Of a stretch of 64,000 bases of DNA, positions 9,516 through 20,601 are shown in pieces (the first letter of the stretch is position 1; each line of letters begins with the position of its first letter). Origin of the DNA: Tritrichomonas musculus (lineage: Eukaryota; Parabasalia; Tritrichomonadida; Tritrichomonadidae); assembly GCA_039105265.1 (NCBI GenBank), contig JAPFFF010000001.1:8432001-8496000 (forward strand). Direction: 5' to 3'. The notes below the pieces were generated by a model. It did no database searches and was not told the origin of the DNA. It worked only from the letters and a program-made list of their open reading frames with translations. A program made the translations under genes and the position numbers.

Positions 9516-10640
9516 TTAAAAAAACATCAAAAAAATAACAATTTTGTTTACATTCAAATTCTTTGAATTATCTAACAAAAACTTTACAATTTTTATGTAA
9601 TTATGCTTGCATAATTGATAGAAAATGTCAGGATTAGTCAGATCAGTTGGAAAATAAAGATAATTGAAATAATTGACACTTTTTGAGTGAAGCAGTAAAA
9701 CTTTTTCTGACTCATTTTGAATGAAATTTTTTCTGATGAATTCAGCGGTTTCATTATGATGACATTTAAGTGATTCATTAAAACACTCAATGAAAGTTTC
9801 ATCTTTTGGTTGAATTTTATTTTCTTCGAGAATTTTTAAAATTTCAGGATTTTCACCATGAATTGAATAAAGCCACAAAGAAGGACTCAATTCAGCGCCA
9901 TTCAAATACAAGTATTTAAAAATTTGTGACGAGCCAAAAAAAGCAGAATATTCAATTAAGTTTGCCTTGTTTTTAAGTAAATAAGAATTCGTTTCAAATA
10001 TTGATTGCTCAATTTGTGATGAAAGTGAAATGTTTTTCTGATTGACATGTGAAATAAAATCATCAATCGAATCATTACGAATTAATTCACATATGTAATG
10101 ATCGTTTTCTCCTTTCCTTATCTTTTGCTCAAAAAGTTCTTCGTCATCTTGAGTAAAGCGCTTCATTTCTTCCTCAATTTTTTGCCGCTTTCTCTTCTGA
10201 TAAAATTTTTTGAAAATCGAGAAAAAATAAAAAAAAAATTCGGGTTTCTCCTCTTTTAATTGAAAAATTGCATTAGCAAGTGCTCGATCAGGCGTTATTA
10301 TATCTTCTTCAATTAACGAAAGAAGAATTAGCTTGTTATTTTTAAAAATTTTGTATAATTCTAAGTTTGAAAAGGTTTGTTTGATTTCTGTTTTGTAGAT
10401 TAGAAGAGTTTTCGTGATTTTCGAAATAAAATCAGGCGTTCGCTGATGATGTTTGGATATTTTTGATAATAGTAAAAGAAATTCTTGAAATTCACTTCGA
10501 TATTCACAAATATTTTGATCTTCATTTAATATATTTATGAGATTCTGATAATTCTCCTCCATATTACTTTCATCATTTAAATATTCGAGAATACTTTTTT
10601 GAATAGCCTTTTTGTTCTTTAAATAATCCTTTATCTCCAT
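9516..10640 (-). CDS. DUF3447/ankyrin protein, C-terminally broken
   Basis: The ORF has 374 codons. The N-terminal about 200 residues are helical and charged, as is usual ahead of ankyrin arrays in trichomonads. Residues about 225-300 match the DUF3447 pattern (NLIEYSAFFGSSQIFKYLYL, then LWLYSIHGENPEILKIL). A first ankyrin-like unit follows (YIKIVKFLLDNSKNLNVN). The frame then runs into an AT-rich stop, and further ankyrin units are found only as remnants downstream. Intact family members usually continue with several ankyrin repeats, so this copy is probably truncated. The function is protein-protein interaction, with no known partner. Confidence 0.6.
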   Translation of the reverse strand: MEIKDYLKNKKAIQKSILEYLNDESNMEENYQNLINILNEDQNICEYRSEFQEFLLLLSKISKHHQRTPDFISKITKTLLIYKTEIKQTFSNLELYKIFKNNKLILLSLIEEDIITPDRALANAIFQLKEEKPEFFFYFFSIFKKFYQKRKRQKIEEEMKRFTQDDEELFEQKIRKGENDHYICELIRNDSIDDFISHVNQKNISLSSQIEQSIFETNSYLLKNKANLIEYSAFFGSSQIFKYLYLNGAELSPSLWLYSIHGENPEILKILEENKIQPKDETFIECFNESLKCHHNETAEFIRKNFIQNESEKVLLLHSKSVNYFNYLYFPTDLTNPDIFYQLCKHNYIKIVKFLLDNSKNLNVNKIVIFLMFF

Positions 10641-11161
10641 TTAGATTCCAAAAAATTTATGAAATAAAAATTTCACCTTATACTATAGAAAAAGCTCGTT
10701 TTTATTCAATAAAATCTTTCAAATCAAATTTAATTGAAATCTTCATTTGATTTTTTGCTAATCAAGGTTCTGGAAAAGATTTGTATCTTCAAATGGTCCA
10801 ACTATGCATACTTTTTGAACTTTTTATAACCTACTTATAACGTGAAAAGAAGAGATTTTTTAGTTCAATATTGATTAAAAAAATAATAAATAAAAAAATC
10901 ATAAATTGGTATCAAATCATTATATGATAATATTTATATGATTTGTATGCTTGCTATTATTAATTTAATGACGTGGCGTTTGAGAAATTTCGAATCATCA
11001 GATATTGGAAACAATCAAATGCTTCATATGAGAAAACAAACCAAACAAAAACATCAAATATAATAAATTTACAAAAATTCCAATTGCCTAATATTAATGA
11101 CAAATTTACAAAAATTTAATGTCGATTGAACCAATCAAATTATTTTATGCAAGCTCCACTC
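10641..11161. other. Intergenic, AT-rich; one short inverted repeat overlapping its edge
   Basis: No gene is seen. A 13-bp inverted repeat (TTTAATGTCGATT at 11115-11127 and its complement at 11192-11204) brackets a short GC-richer stretch that includes CTGCCCTGGGATCAG. Confidence 0.4.
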
Positions 11162-12960
11162 TCAGAACAAAGTCTGCCCTGGGATCAGTCTAATCGACAT
11201 TAAATACTCTATTATGCTTTTAAATATGTTCGACATATTTGGACAAACATCATAATGTTTTATTTGAAATACAAATCGCCAAACATGACTTTTATTGACC
11301 AAATATAAATAAGCATTGATAAAATCATTATAATACAGAAACATCAAAATATAGAATTTAAGAGTTTTTTTTATTATTTGAATGCAAGTTATTGAATGCC
11401 GCCAAGGCTTTCATGAAAAGATTCATTAATATCTTTCCCTCTAGTTTTATCATCTGCTTTTTGAAAATCTAGGCCAATTCGTCCAAATAATATTTGATAT
11501 GGAGGCTTATATATTATTTTTTCCATAGAATTAATGATATGATCTATTACTTTTATAAAAAAATTTGCCAGTGAATGATCATGAATGATACCATTAAAAA
11601 CTAGATCAAGCAAGATGTAAATTTGATTCTTTTTATCAATTTTAAAGTTTGAATTAATATAATATTGAAGATTAAAGCACATCTGCATTTTCTTCATATC
11701 AAAATATGGAATATTTCTTCAGATCTTTTAAAAGTACTATTTTTAAAGGACAATACAACTCTGGAAAAGATCTGAAGAAATATTTCTTTGATTCATCAAA
11801 ATTGGATTCATTGAGATAATGCTTTGTGAGTTTTACATTGAGCATTCTCATGATGAAAAGTTTTTTTTGGCCTGATTACTAAACTATTGGGACACGTAAA
11901 AGGATTCAGACACCATTGAGAGGTTTCTTTCATTATACTTTCATATGGAAACGTTTTAATCTCATTAAATAGAAAACTTTTAATTTCATGACTTTTAAGT
12001 CTTTTTTCTTGTAAATATTCAACACATCTTTTATAAAGTTCCTGCATATTTTCGGAACAATTTGATATTGGTTGTACTTTGTTTAAATCTATATTAAAGA
12101 TTGAATTTAGGTTTTCTGAAAGCATGTCTTTTTTTTCAAACAAAAGATAAATAATTAAACCAAAAGAATAAATATCTGTTGGAAGTGATATTTCTTACAT
12201 CCCACAAGATTGTTCAGGAGAAGAATAAAGCGGTGAAGAGAAATTGTAAGTAAATTCATCTTTGTTTTTATCACATACTGTATCATCATCTGCAATATAA
12301 GGAAGAAAATCATTGACAAGCAAAAAATTTGATGGCTTTAAATCTCGATGAAGGAGAGATTGTGACTGTAAATATTCAATTCCTTTAAAAATTCGAATAA
12401 TCGTCATTAATGAAAACAATTGATTAACATCGTCTTTTAATGATGAAACATAAGAATTAAGTGATTGATTCACCATATATTTTTAAATAAAACCAATTTT
12501 CCTTCCTTTTTTGTCAAACAAAAATCAATAAAATGGAGTGAAACATCGATGCGAGTACATTTTACAAAATTTGGTTTCATGCAAATCATCGAAATTTTCA
12601 TAATTAATTGTTTTTTTTCATCATAAAAACATGAAAACTTTGAATATGCATGACAAAAACAAAATTACTATCTGTTGAAGATTGGGCATATCTTAATTGA
12701 ATGAAATCTTCTTCGACAAAATCTTGATAATGTTTGGATGAAATGTTGCTATCGATCTGATCTTTTATATGTTTTAATTTTATTGGATCAAATTCATTTG
12801 CATCAGTAAAAGCTTTTATTTGCTTTTTTATTTCATTTTCTTTTACTTTTGCAGACTTATCAAAGTCAAAAAAATGAGGATTCTGAAAATAATCTGTCGG
12901 ATAAAAAAATCTCCGGATTTAATATCCAGCAATAGGCAATATAGTATTACAAGCAAAATT
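11162..12960 (-). pseudogene. Decayed protein kinase-Sel1 gene
   Basis: Minus-strand fragments are collinear with the trichomonad kinase-Sel1 architecture. At 12690-12900 is an N-terminal charged region (FFDFDKSAKVKENEIKKQIK). At 12195-12476 is the kinase core with LLHRDLKPSN and, where DFG is expected, DDD. One in-frame TAA at about 12206 separates this from PTDIYSFGLIIYLLF and the C-lobe (11808-12143). At 11389-11697 is a Sel1-proximal segment (YKPPYQILFGRI). Several stops and frameshifts are present between blocks. The upstream neighbour at 16690-19782 is an intact relative on the same strand. Confidence 0.7.
11710..11784. repeat. 20-bp perfect inverted repeat
   Basis: AATATTTCTTCAGATCTTTT at 11710-11729 is perfectly complementary to 11765-11784, with a 35-nt loop. 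It sits inside the kinase-Sel1 relic, between the kinase C-lobe and the Sel1-proximal fragment, and may be a small insertion. Confidence 0.6.
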
Positions 12961-13560
12961 ATTGTTTTTAATTTTATTTGAAAATTTTGCTACAAAATTC
13001 GTTTTTTCTTTTTCAATACTATAAACTATTTCATCATTTGAATCATTTATAATCGATTATATTAAAAGTATTTATCTATTTTATTTAATTCATACATTTG
13101 GCTATTCAGCACTGTTTTTAAGTTTTTATATATTATATCAAACTGCATTTGTTATAAATGCATCAAAAATGCTTTTTATATTATTCATATAAACAATAAA
13201 TAAAATAATGTTTATGCTTTATAACTTATTACTTTTGAAATCAACAAAGAAAATTTGTTCCATTAAATATAATTTTATAGAACATAATAATTGATTTACT
13301 ATTAATTGTAATAAAATTTTATTTTATAGTTTTACTCTTATATTTTAATTATAATATTGATATTATAGATATTTTTTGAGGTACTTTTATTCATCGGAGC
13401 AAATGATATTTCCTTTTTTGTGGAAACAATTAAAAATCATACTTTTTATTGATATTTTTCATTAACAAAGCTTCCCATTCCTTCTTCTTTTAAAAATATT
13501 GAAATTTATATTCAGTGAGATCAGCGAATAAAAAATAGAATGAAGAGCAATTTTTTTGAG
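12961..13560. other. AT-rich gap, no feature recognised
   Basis: Long A/T runs with no coding-like stretch on either strand. Confidence 0.5.
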
Positions 13561-13589
13561 TCGATAATTAGAAGCCAAACGCTAGTAAT

Positions 13590-13748
13590 AGTCAGCACAA
13601 ATTTGCCAAACCATATTGAATCGGATTTTGTTTATCAAATTCGTTTTGATCCAATGAGAAGAAAACAGTGAGAATCTGCATCAACAGCTGATGGAAAGAG
13701 ATTCCAACATCATAAATTCCGCCCGAATCATTTGGTTTCTCTCCGAAA
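13590..13748 (-). pseudogene. Short coding-like remnant of an unidentified gene
   Basis: The minus strand holds about 52 open codons with normal-looking protein composition (GEKPNDSGGIYDVGISFHQL, then QNPIQYGLANLC) ending in TGA. It has no start and abuts the BspA gene on the other strand. The family is not recognised. It is probably a recombination scar. Confidence 0.35.
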
Positions 13749-16231
13749 ATGTTTTTAGCTACATATCTTGCTATTCCTTCATCTGTGAAATCAATTAGAG
13801 AACTTGCTTTTGATGGTTGCTATAATTTGAATGATATAACAATTGAATCTTCAGATATATCAATTGAAAGATTTGCTTTTAATTCATCTAGGGTAATAAA
13901 ACTTCATTTCAATGCTTTTTCCATCCCTGATGAAATGTTTATGAAATGTATTTATTTGATTAAAATATCAATTCTTTCACCAGTTTTGGTGATTGGAAAA
14001 AGATGCTTTGAAGACTGTAACAAATTAAAGGAAATAAATCTTCCTTCTTCTCTGACCACTATTGAAAAATATGCTTTTAATAATTGCTCATCGTTGGAAA
14101 CAATAACAATTCCTCCTTCTGTAACTTTATTTGTGAATGCTCTTTCCAAAATTGTTCATTATTAGAAACAGTGATAATTCCATCTTCTGTGATTTCAATT
14201 GGAAAAGAAGCCTTCAATAATTGTGAGTCATTGCATAATATAACAATCCCATCTTCAGTTACATCAATTGGTGAAGGTGCCTTCAAAAATTGTTATCATT
14301 TGGATGAAGTAACAATTCCTTTATCTGTAAAGTCAATTAAAGACAATACATTTAATGGTTGTCTCGAATTGATAGATTTATCTTTACCTCTTTCTTTGGT
14401 TTCAATTGAAAGTTATGCCTTCTATAAATGCACAGATTTGGAAGAATTAAAAATTCATTCATCTGTAACTACTATCGGTGATCATGCTTTTGAATATTGT
14501 TCATCATTGTATAAAATATCAATTCCTCAATCTGTAACTTCAATTGGAGACAATGCTTTTGCAAAATGTACATCATTGCATGAAATATCAATTCCCTCTT
14601 CTGTTATTTCAATTGGAAAAGGAATTTTCATTGGATGCTCTTCATTGGATCGAATTGAATTACCTTCTTCTATAACATCTATCAATGAAAGCTTCTTTGA
14701 AGGTTGTCAACATCTGAACTATTTAGAAATTCCATCATTTAGTATATCAATTTGTGACAATGCTTTTAAAGGATGCACGAAATTGAAAGAAATCATAATT
14801 TCTTCATCAATTACATTAATTGGTGATAATGCATTTTGTGATTGTGAATCATTATCAAGTATAGAAATTCAATCTTCAGTAACAAAGTTTGGAAATTGCA
14901 TTTATAAAGGTTGTTCATCATTGGAATGTATTGAAATTCCTTCTTCAATGACACATATTAATGACCACTTTTTTGAAGGATGTAAATTATTGAATCATAT
15001 TGAAATTCCTTCATTTGTTACATCGATTGGAAAAGGAGCATTTATGGGATGCATATCGCTAATGAATATCAAAATTCCTTCATCAGTAACATTAATTGAT
15101 GAAAATGCTTTCGATAGATGCTCATCATTAAAAGAAATAAATATTCCTTCATCTGTAACATCGATTGGAAATAATGCTTTCAAAAATGTTCTTCATTAGA
15201 ACGTGTAACTCTTTCTTCTTCAATCAATTGGAAGCTTTTCATTCAGTGATTACACGTCATTAACTGAATTTGAAATTCCACAGAGTGTAGAAGAGATTAA
15301 AAGTAACGCTTTCAATGATTGTTCATCATTACGAAAAATTGAAATTCCAATTTCTGTTCATTCCATTGATGAATCTGTTTTTGCCAATTGTTCATCATTA
15401 ATTAAAGTTATAATTAAATCTTCAATAACAACCATTGAAAATGAAACTTTTAAATGTTGTTCATCGTTGGAAGAAATAGAGCTTCCTTCTTCAGTAACAC
15501 AAATAAAAGATTATGCATTCTATGAATGTTCATCATTGGAACAAATCAACATTTCCAATGTTGAAAAAATTGGACAGTTTGCTTTTTATGGCTGCAAATT
15601 ACTTGAAATCACTGAAATTCCTTGTGTTGCATCTATTGGAAATAATGCTTTTGAACAATGCATGTCAATTACTGAAGCAGTGATTCCTCTAGTAAAGAAG
15701 ATTGAAGATGAAACATTCATGAATTGCACTTCTTTGAAAAAAGTATCAATGCCATTCGTTGAAATGATTGGAAAATACGCATTTTTCGGATGCTTTTCAC
15801 TTTCAAGTGTTGAAATTCCTTCGTCAATGAAAGAAATTGGATCCTTTGCTTTCTGCGGATGTGATTCATTGTCTAATATTGAAATTCCATCTTCTATTAA
15901 AGCAATTGATAATTATGCTTTTTGTGAATGTTCATCATTGAAAGAAATTAAGATTCCTGATTCTGTAAATCATATTTTAGAGGGAGCTTTCAATGGATGT
16001 TCATCACTAACTAAAGTATTTATTCCTGAATTGGTCACCAAAATTTGTTCTTATGCATTTCAAGATTGCTCTTCGTTGATCGAAGTTACAATTCCATCAT
16101 CCGTTAATAAAATTGAATTTAAAGCTTTTGATGGTTGCAATTCATTGAAGCAAATATCAATTCCTTCATCTGTTAAATATTCTATTAACAATACCTTTCC
16201 AAAAGAAACAAAAGTTGAAAGGATTGATTAA
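13749..16231 (+). pseudogene. BspA-like (TpLRR) protein gene with frameshifts
   Basis: About 830 codons of LRR_5 repeats (for example CSSLKEINIPSSVTSIGNNAF) run through three overlapping frames: 13749-14165, 14084-15199 and about 15225-16231. The LRR register continues across each junction, so this is one gene with about three frameshifts (near 14135, 15190 and 15225). The end, INNTFPKETKVERID, is a natural-looking C-terminus, and there is no transmembrane segment. The N-terminus lacks the usual capping region, and the start at 13749 directly abuts a foreign remnant. It is either a recent pseudogene or sequence errors in a repetitive gene. Intact relatives are surface or secreted adhesin-like or pattern-binding proteins. 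Confidence 0.75.
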
Positions 16232-16689
16232 ATATCATCTTATTTAATTTATAAAATTCACTTTATTTAATCTTCGATTGTTTTATTTTGATTCTTTTAA
16301 GGCATGATTAAGATGTAATAAATATGAATATAGAAATGATTATTTAAAATTTGTATATGAATATGAAACAGTAGAATGTCACTTTAAAATGATATGATGC
16401 CCTTTATTCTATCTATATCTTTACCGGCAGCAATTTAAAACAAAATATAGGCAAATTCTTTCTTTATTTTTTTTAAATAAATATTATTCAATTACAAATC
16501 CTTTATAAAAAAGTTGGTTTACATCTTTAATTCGTTCTTATTTTATACTTTTTGTGAATTAAAATTATGAAAGAAAACGATATCTTTTGAATTTGTATAC
16601 ATATACAACAATAAAGATATCGTTTTCTGAAATCAATGCTTGACATGAATTTACTTATATTAAAGAAATTATCATAGCAAGTATATATT
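16232..16689. other. Intergenic region between convergent genes, with a nested hairpin
   Basis: The 458 bp between the BspA 3' end and the kinase-Sel1 3' end are AT-rich. The only structure seen is the hairpin at 16573-16627. Confidence 0.6.
16573..16627. terminator. Nested inverted repeat between convergent genes, possible 3'-end hairpin
   Basis: A perfect 15-bp stem (GAAAACGATATCTTT at 16573-16587 with 16613-16627) encloses a second 7-bp stem (TTGTATA/TATACAA at 16593-16608). It lies about 60 bp beyond the kinase stop and 340 bp beyond the BspA stop. A termination or processing role is a guess; it could equally be a small mobile element. Confidence 0.3.
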
Positions 16690-19600
16690 CTATAATAAAT
16701 CAAAACCAAAACCTTCATAAAATAAATCATTAATTTCTTGCAGTTTTTGGTTTCTTTGATTGTTTTCATCATTTACTCTTTTGCTTTCTCTTTCTCTTTC
16801 CATTTCTCTTTCTTTCATAAATATTGTTGTTTCAATTGGAGTTTGATAAATGTTGTATGTAAAATCAATCATTTTATATTGTTTATAAAAATAACTATAT
16901 ATTGTTTCGTTTTTCAGATTATTTTTAAGAATAATATCATAATATATTTCTTGTGCTAAGTGTTCTGAATCTTTTGTGTAATTATGAATTATTTCTTGAA
17001 TCTTTTCTTCATTAATAATTTGTCCTCTCATTTTATCGATGAGATACAAACTTAATAAAATTTTAGATGGTTCAAAATCTTTCATTGATGATTTGATTAA
17101 TAATTCAATCGATTTGTCAATGTTTATGTTGACGTTTTCTCCATAAAAATAAATGTGACCTAAATTATACATTGAAACAGAATCATTTTTTTGACGGATC
17201 GCTTCTTCAAAGTATTCAATAGGATTCTTTTTGTAATTATGATATTTATAAATGATTCCAAGGTTGTTTTTTGAATACTGATCATTATGATTTGATCCTT
17301 CATTATAATAATGAATCGCTTCTTCAATATTTCGTTCAATTTTGACACCTTGTGAATAAATCACACCAAGAACAAAATCTGATTGAATATAACCTTTCTT
17401 TGCAGAAAGATAAAAATACAGAATTGCTTTATTCATATTCTGGTTAATAAATTTCCCTTCATAATAAAGAAATCTAAGATTGAATTGTGCTGGTGGATAA
17501 CTTTGATTGGCAGCGAGTGAATAATAATGAATCGCTTTACTAATATCTCGTTCAACATATTTACCTTTATGATAAATTAATCCAAGTTTGAATTGCGCCT
17601 CTTCATGATTACGACTAGCTGCAAGTGAAAAATAATGAATTGCTTTATTAATGTCTTGTTCAATATATTCGCCTTCATAATATAATAATCCAAGATAATA
17701 AAATGCATTTGGATAATCCTGTTTAGCAGCCAAAGAATAATAATATAATGCTTTGTTGATGTCTCGTTTAACAATTCCACCTTTTGAATAAATATATCCA
17801 AGACTAAATTGAGCTTCTGGGAAATTTTGATTAACTGCCAGAGAATAATAATATAATGCTTTGTTGATATCTCGTTCAACATATTTACTTACACTATAAA
17901 AAAATCCAAGATTATATTGAGCACCTGGATCGTTTTGATTTGCTGCAAGTGTGTAATAATGAATTGCTTTATCAATATCTCGTTGAATATATTCACCTTC
18001 ACTATAAATTAATCCAAGATTATGTAATGCATTTAGATGATTCTGCTTGGCAGCAAGTGAATAATAATGAATTGCTTTGTTGATATCTTGTTTAACATAT
18101 TTACCTTTATTATAAATTAATCCAAGTTTGAATTGCGCTTCTGGACAATTATAATTAGCTGCAAGTGAAAAATAATGAATCGCTTTGTTAATATTTCGTT
18201 CAACATATTTACCTTTATAATAAATATATCCAAGATTATGAAATGCTTCTGGACAATTCTGCTTGGCAGCAAGTGAATAATAATGAATTGCTTTGCTGAT
18301 ATCTTGTCCAACATATTCACCTTTATTATAAATTAATCCAAGTTTGAATTGCGCTTCGGGACAATTTTGATTAGCGGCAAGTGAAAAATAAAGAATAGCT
18401 TTATTGATATCTATTTTAACAAATTCACCATCATAATAAATTGATCCAAGGTGAAGCTGTGCACCAATATGATTTTGATTCGCAGCCAGTGAATAATAAT
18501 GAATAGCTTTGTTAATATTTCGGTTAACATAATCACCTTTATGATAAATTAATCCTAAATTGAATTGTGCACATACATCATTTTGATTGGCTGCAAGTGA
18601 AAGATAATGAATGGCTTTGTTGATATCTCGTTCAACATACTCGCCTTCATAATAAATTAATCCAAGATTGAATTGTGAGAATGAATGATTCTGATTAGCT
18701 GCAAGTGAAAAATAATGAATGGCTTTGTTGATATCTCGTTCAACATACTCGCCTTTATAATAAATCAATCCAAGGTTAAATTGTGCAAGTACATAATTTT
18801 GATTGGCTGATTGCATGTAAAACAATATTTCTTCTTTAATGAAATCATATTCTTGATTTGCTTGTGAATTATGTTGCTCATAATTCATTTCTCTTGAATC
18901 AAATCTTACAAATTTCTTTAATATTGAATATGGAATTGATTTTGAATAATATTTCATAAAATCATTAATTACATCTTCAATTGTTGGTCGAAATGATCTA
19001 TCGAGATTAATGCACTTTTCACATATTTTACCAATTTCAAAAAAAGTTCCTTCAAATTCTTCAAAAATATTATTTAAATATGGTTTATCTGGTGGATCAT
19101 TCTCCGTAACGATGAAATATATTATCAGTCCTAATGAATAAATATCAACTTCATATGAATATTGTTTGGTTCCTGAAATTTCTGGATCAAAATATACTGA
19201 ATTAAAATTTTTTGTAATTTGTTCATCTTCGTTCGTTAACATTCGATCAAAATCCGTTAGAACAATCGTTTTGTTTTCATCAATGATGAAATTACTCGGC
19301 TTGAGATCTCGATAAATAAATTCTTTATTATGGAGATATTTAATAGTGAAAAGTAATTCATATATCATTATAATTTTATCTTCTTCGTTAAGTTCAAGTT
19401 TTTTAATATCACTTAATGAATGTCCTTTAATAAATTCAACAAGAATGAATTCTTCTTTGTTCATTCGACCATTTCCATAATATTTCGTGATTAATGGATG
19501 ATCAATCCTTTCATAATTTCGTTTTTCTCTATCAAGCAAAGTTCTGTCTTTATTACAAGGAAACCTTTTCAATGCCAATAATTGCTCAAGCTCAATGTGA

Positions 19601-19782
19601 TAAATCAAATCAACCGATGAAGATCCTGCTCCTAAATGTTTAATTTTTATGTAGTTATGATTATTCAATTTGATTTCTTTTTTGTCTTCTATAGAATTTT
19701 CAGTAAAATTGTTAAAACGATCTTTGTTGGTTTTTAAATATAGGTCATCCAATAAGTTCGTAACTGGCACTTTTTTCCACAT
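16690..19782 (-). CDS. Protein kinase with about 16 Sel1 repeats
   Basis: The ORF has 1030 codons. The kinase domain spans about residues 40-275: glycine loop GAGSSS (51-56), LALKRF with Lys72, YRDLKPSN (157-164), DFD in place of DFG (177-179), VYFDPE and VDIYSLGLI. The regulatory aspartates are therefore present but the DFG glycine is replaced, so activity is plausible but not certain. Residues about 330-905 hold about 16 Sel1 units of 36 residues (consensus AQFNLGLIYYKGEYVERDIN, then KAIHYYSLAANQN), most of them very alike, which points to recent tandem expansion. The C-terminus has a short Glu/Arg-rich coil. Sel1 arrays bind partner proteins and the kinase is probably cytosolic. A TCATA initiator lies just upstream of the ATG. 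Confidence 0.88.
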   Translation of the reverse strand: MWKKVPVTNLLDDLYLKTNKDRFNNFTENSIEDKKEIKLNNHNYIKIKHLGAGSSSVDLIYHIELEQLLALKRFPCNKDRTLLDREKRNYERIDHPLITKYYGNGRMNKEEFILVEFIKGHSLSDIKKLELNEEDKIIMIYELLFTIKYLHNKEFIYRDLKPSNFIIDENKTIVLTDFDRMLTNEDEQITKNFNSVYFDPEISGTKQYSYEVDIYSLGLIIYFIVTENDPPDKPYLNNIFEEFEGTFFEIGKICEKCINLDRSFRPTIEDVINDFMKYYSKSIPYSILKKFVRFDSREMNYEQHNSQANQEYDFIKEEILFYMQSANQNYVLAQFNLGLIYYKGEYVERDINKAIHYFSLAANQNHSFSQFNLGLIYYEGEYVERDINKAIHYLSLAANQNDVCAQFNLGLIYHKGDYVNRNINKAIHYYSLAANQNHIGAQLHLGSIYYDGEFVKIDINKAILYFSLAANQNCPEAQFKLGLIYNKGEYVGQDISKAIHYYSLAAKQNCPEAFHNLGYIYYKGKYVERNINKAIHYFSLAANYNCPEAQFKLGLIYNKGKYVKQDINKAIHYYSLAAKQNHLNALHNLGLIYSEGEYIQRDIDKAIHYYTLAANQNDPGAQYNLGFFYSVSKYVERDINKALYYYSLAVNQNFPEAQFSLGYIYSKGGIVKRDINKALYYYSLAAKQDYPNAFYYLGLLYYEGEYIEQDINKAIHYFSLAASRNHEEAQFKLGLIYHKGKYVERDISKAIHYYSLAANQSYPPAQFNLRFLYYEGKFINQNMNKAILYFYLSAKKGYIQSDFVLGVIYSQGVKIERNIEEAIHYYNEGSNHNDQYSKNNLGIIYKYHNYKKNPIEYFEEAIRQKNDSVSMYNLGHIYFYGENVNINIDKSIELLIKSSMKDFEPSKILLSLYLIDKMRGQIINEEKIQEIIHNYTKDSEHLAQEIYYDIILKNNLKNETIYSYFYKQYKMIDFTYNIYQTPIETTIFMKEREMERERESKRVNDENNQRNQKLQEINDLFYEGFGFDLL

Positions 19783-19787
19783 ATAGA

Positions 19788-19792
19788 TATGA
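19788..19792 (-). promoter_or_regulatory. Initiator-like TCATA upstream of the kinase-Sel1 gene
   Basis: On the minus strand TCATA lies 5 nt before the ATG at 19782, matching the trichomonad Inr pattern TCA-Y-W close to the start codon. Confidence 0.4.
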
Positions 19793-20601
19793 TATAAAAT
19801 ATTTATTTATTTATATATAAGCATTTCATCAATATCTATACATTTATTATTTTCGATTTTTGTTTAATTTATTATTCAGTACTTTTAAGAGATTTTTTTC
19901 AATTTAAGGCTGAAAAATGATTATTGAATTTTTGTGGTATTTACTCAATGCATGAAATACTTTTCATTTATCCGAATATTGATATAGGTAATATGCATAC
20001 ACTATTATTATAATTAATTATAAAATTGATAAATCATTAACCAATGGTTTTGAAAATATCTAAATAAAAATGTTTCAATAAAAAAATTCAATGATTTTGA
20101 CCTTTTTTGGCTATTTTTTTTTCAAAAATTTGAATATATATATACATTTGGAAATATATAACAATTACTTTTCATTGATTTTTTATATACATATATATTA
20201 AATCAATGTCTTATTAATTAATATATTTTTTTTTATGAATCTTTTGAATAGGGCTTCAAACCATAGATTCTTTTGAAAAAGTAAGGCTTAACGTACTTTA
20301 ACGGATCATAACGTATGCATATTGAGCCATATATAATTTTTAGGTTTGGATAAACATAATTTGGCATGTTTCCAAAAATATATCAATTTGACAATTTTTT
20401 TTATCATTCATATGATTTGAACTAAATATTTTTATAACTCCTTTGATATTCCAAAAAATGAAAATTTAAAAGTAATAAATTTTAAACTCACAACAACTCA
20501 GTGAATATTAGTTATAATAGCAAACTATTTTAGCAAATTATAGAGTATCGTTCATATATTATAATTATTATATTTATTATTTGAATAATCATTTCTACTT
20601 T
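19793..20601. other. Intergenic, AT-rich, nothing recognised
   Basis: Poly-T tracts and TATA-type low complexity only. A slightly less AT-rich stretch (20240-20360) has no frame or repeat that can be named. Confidence 0.5.
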
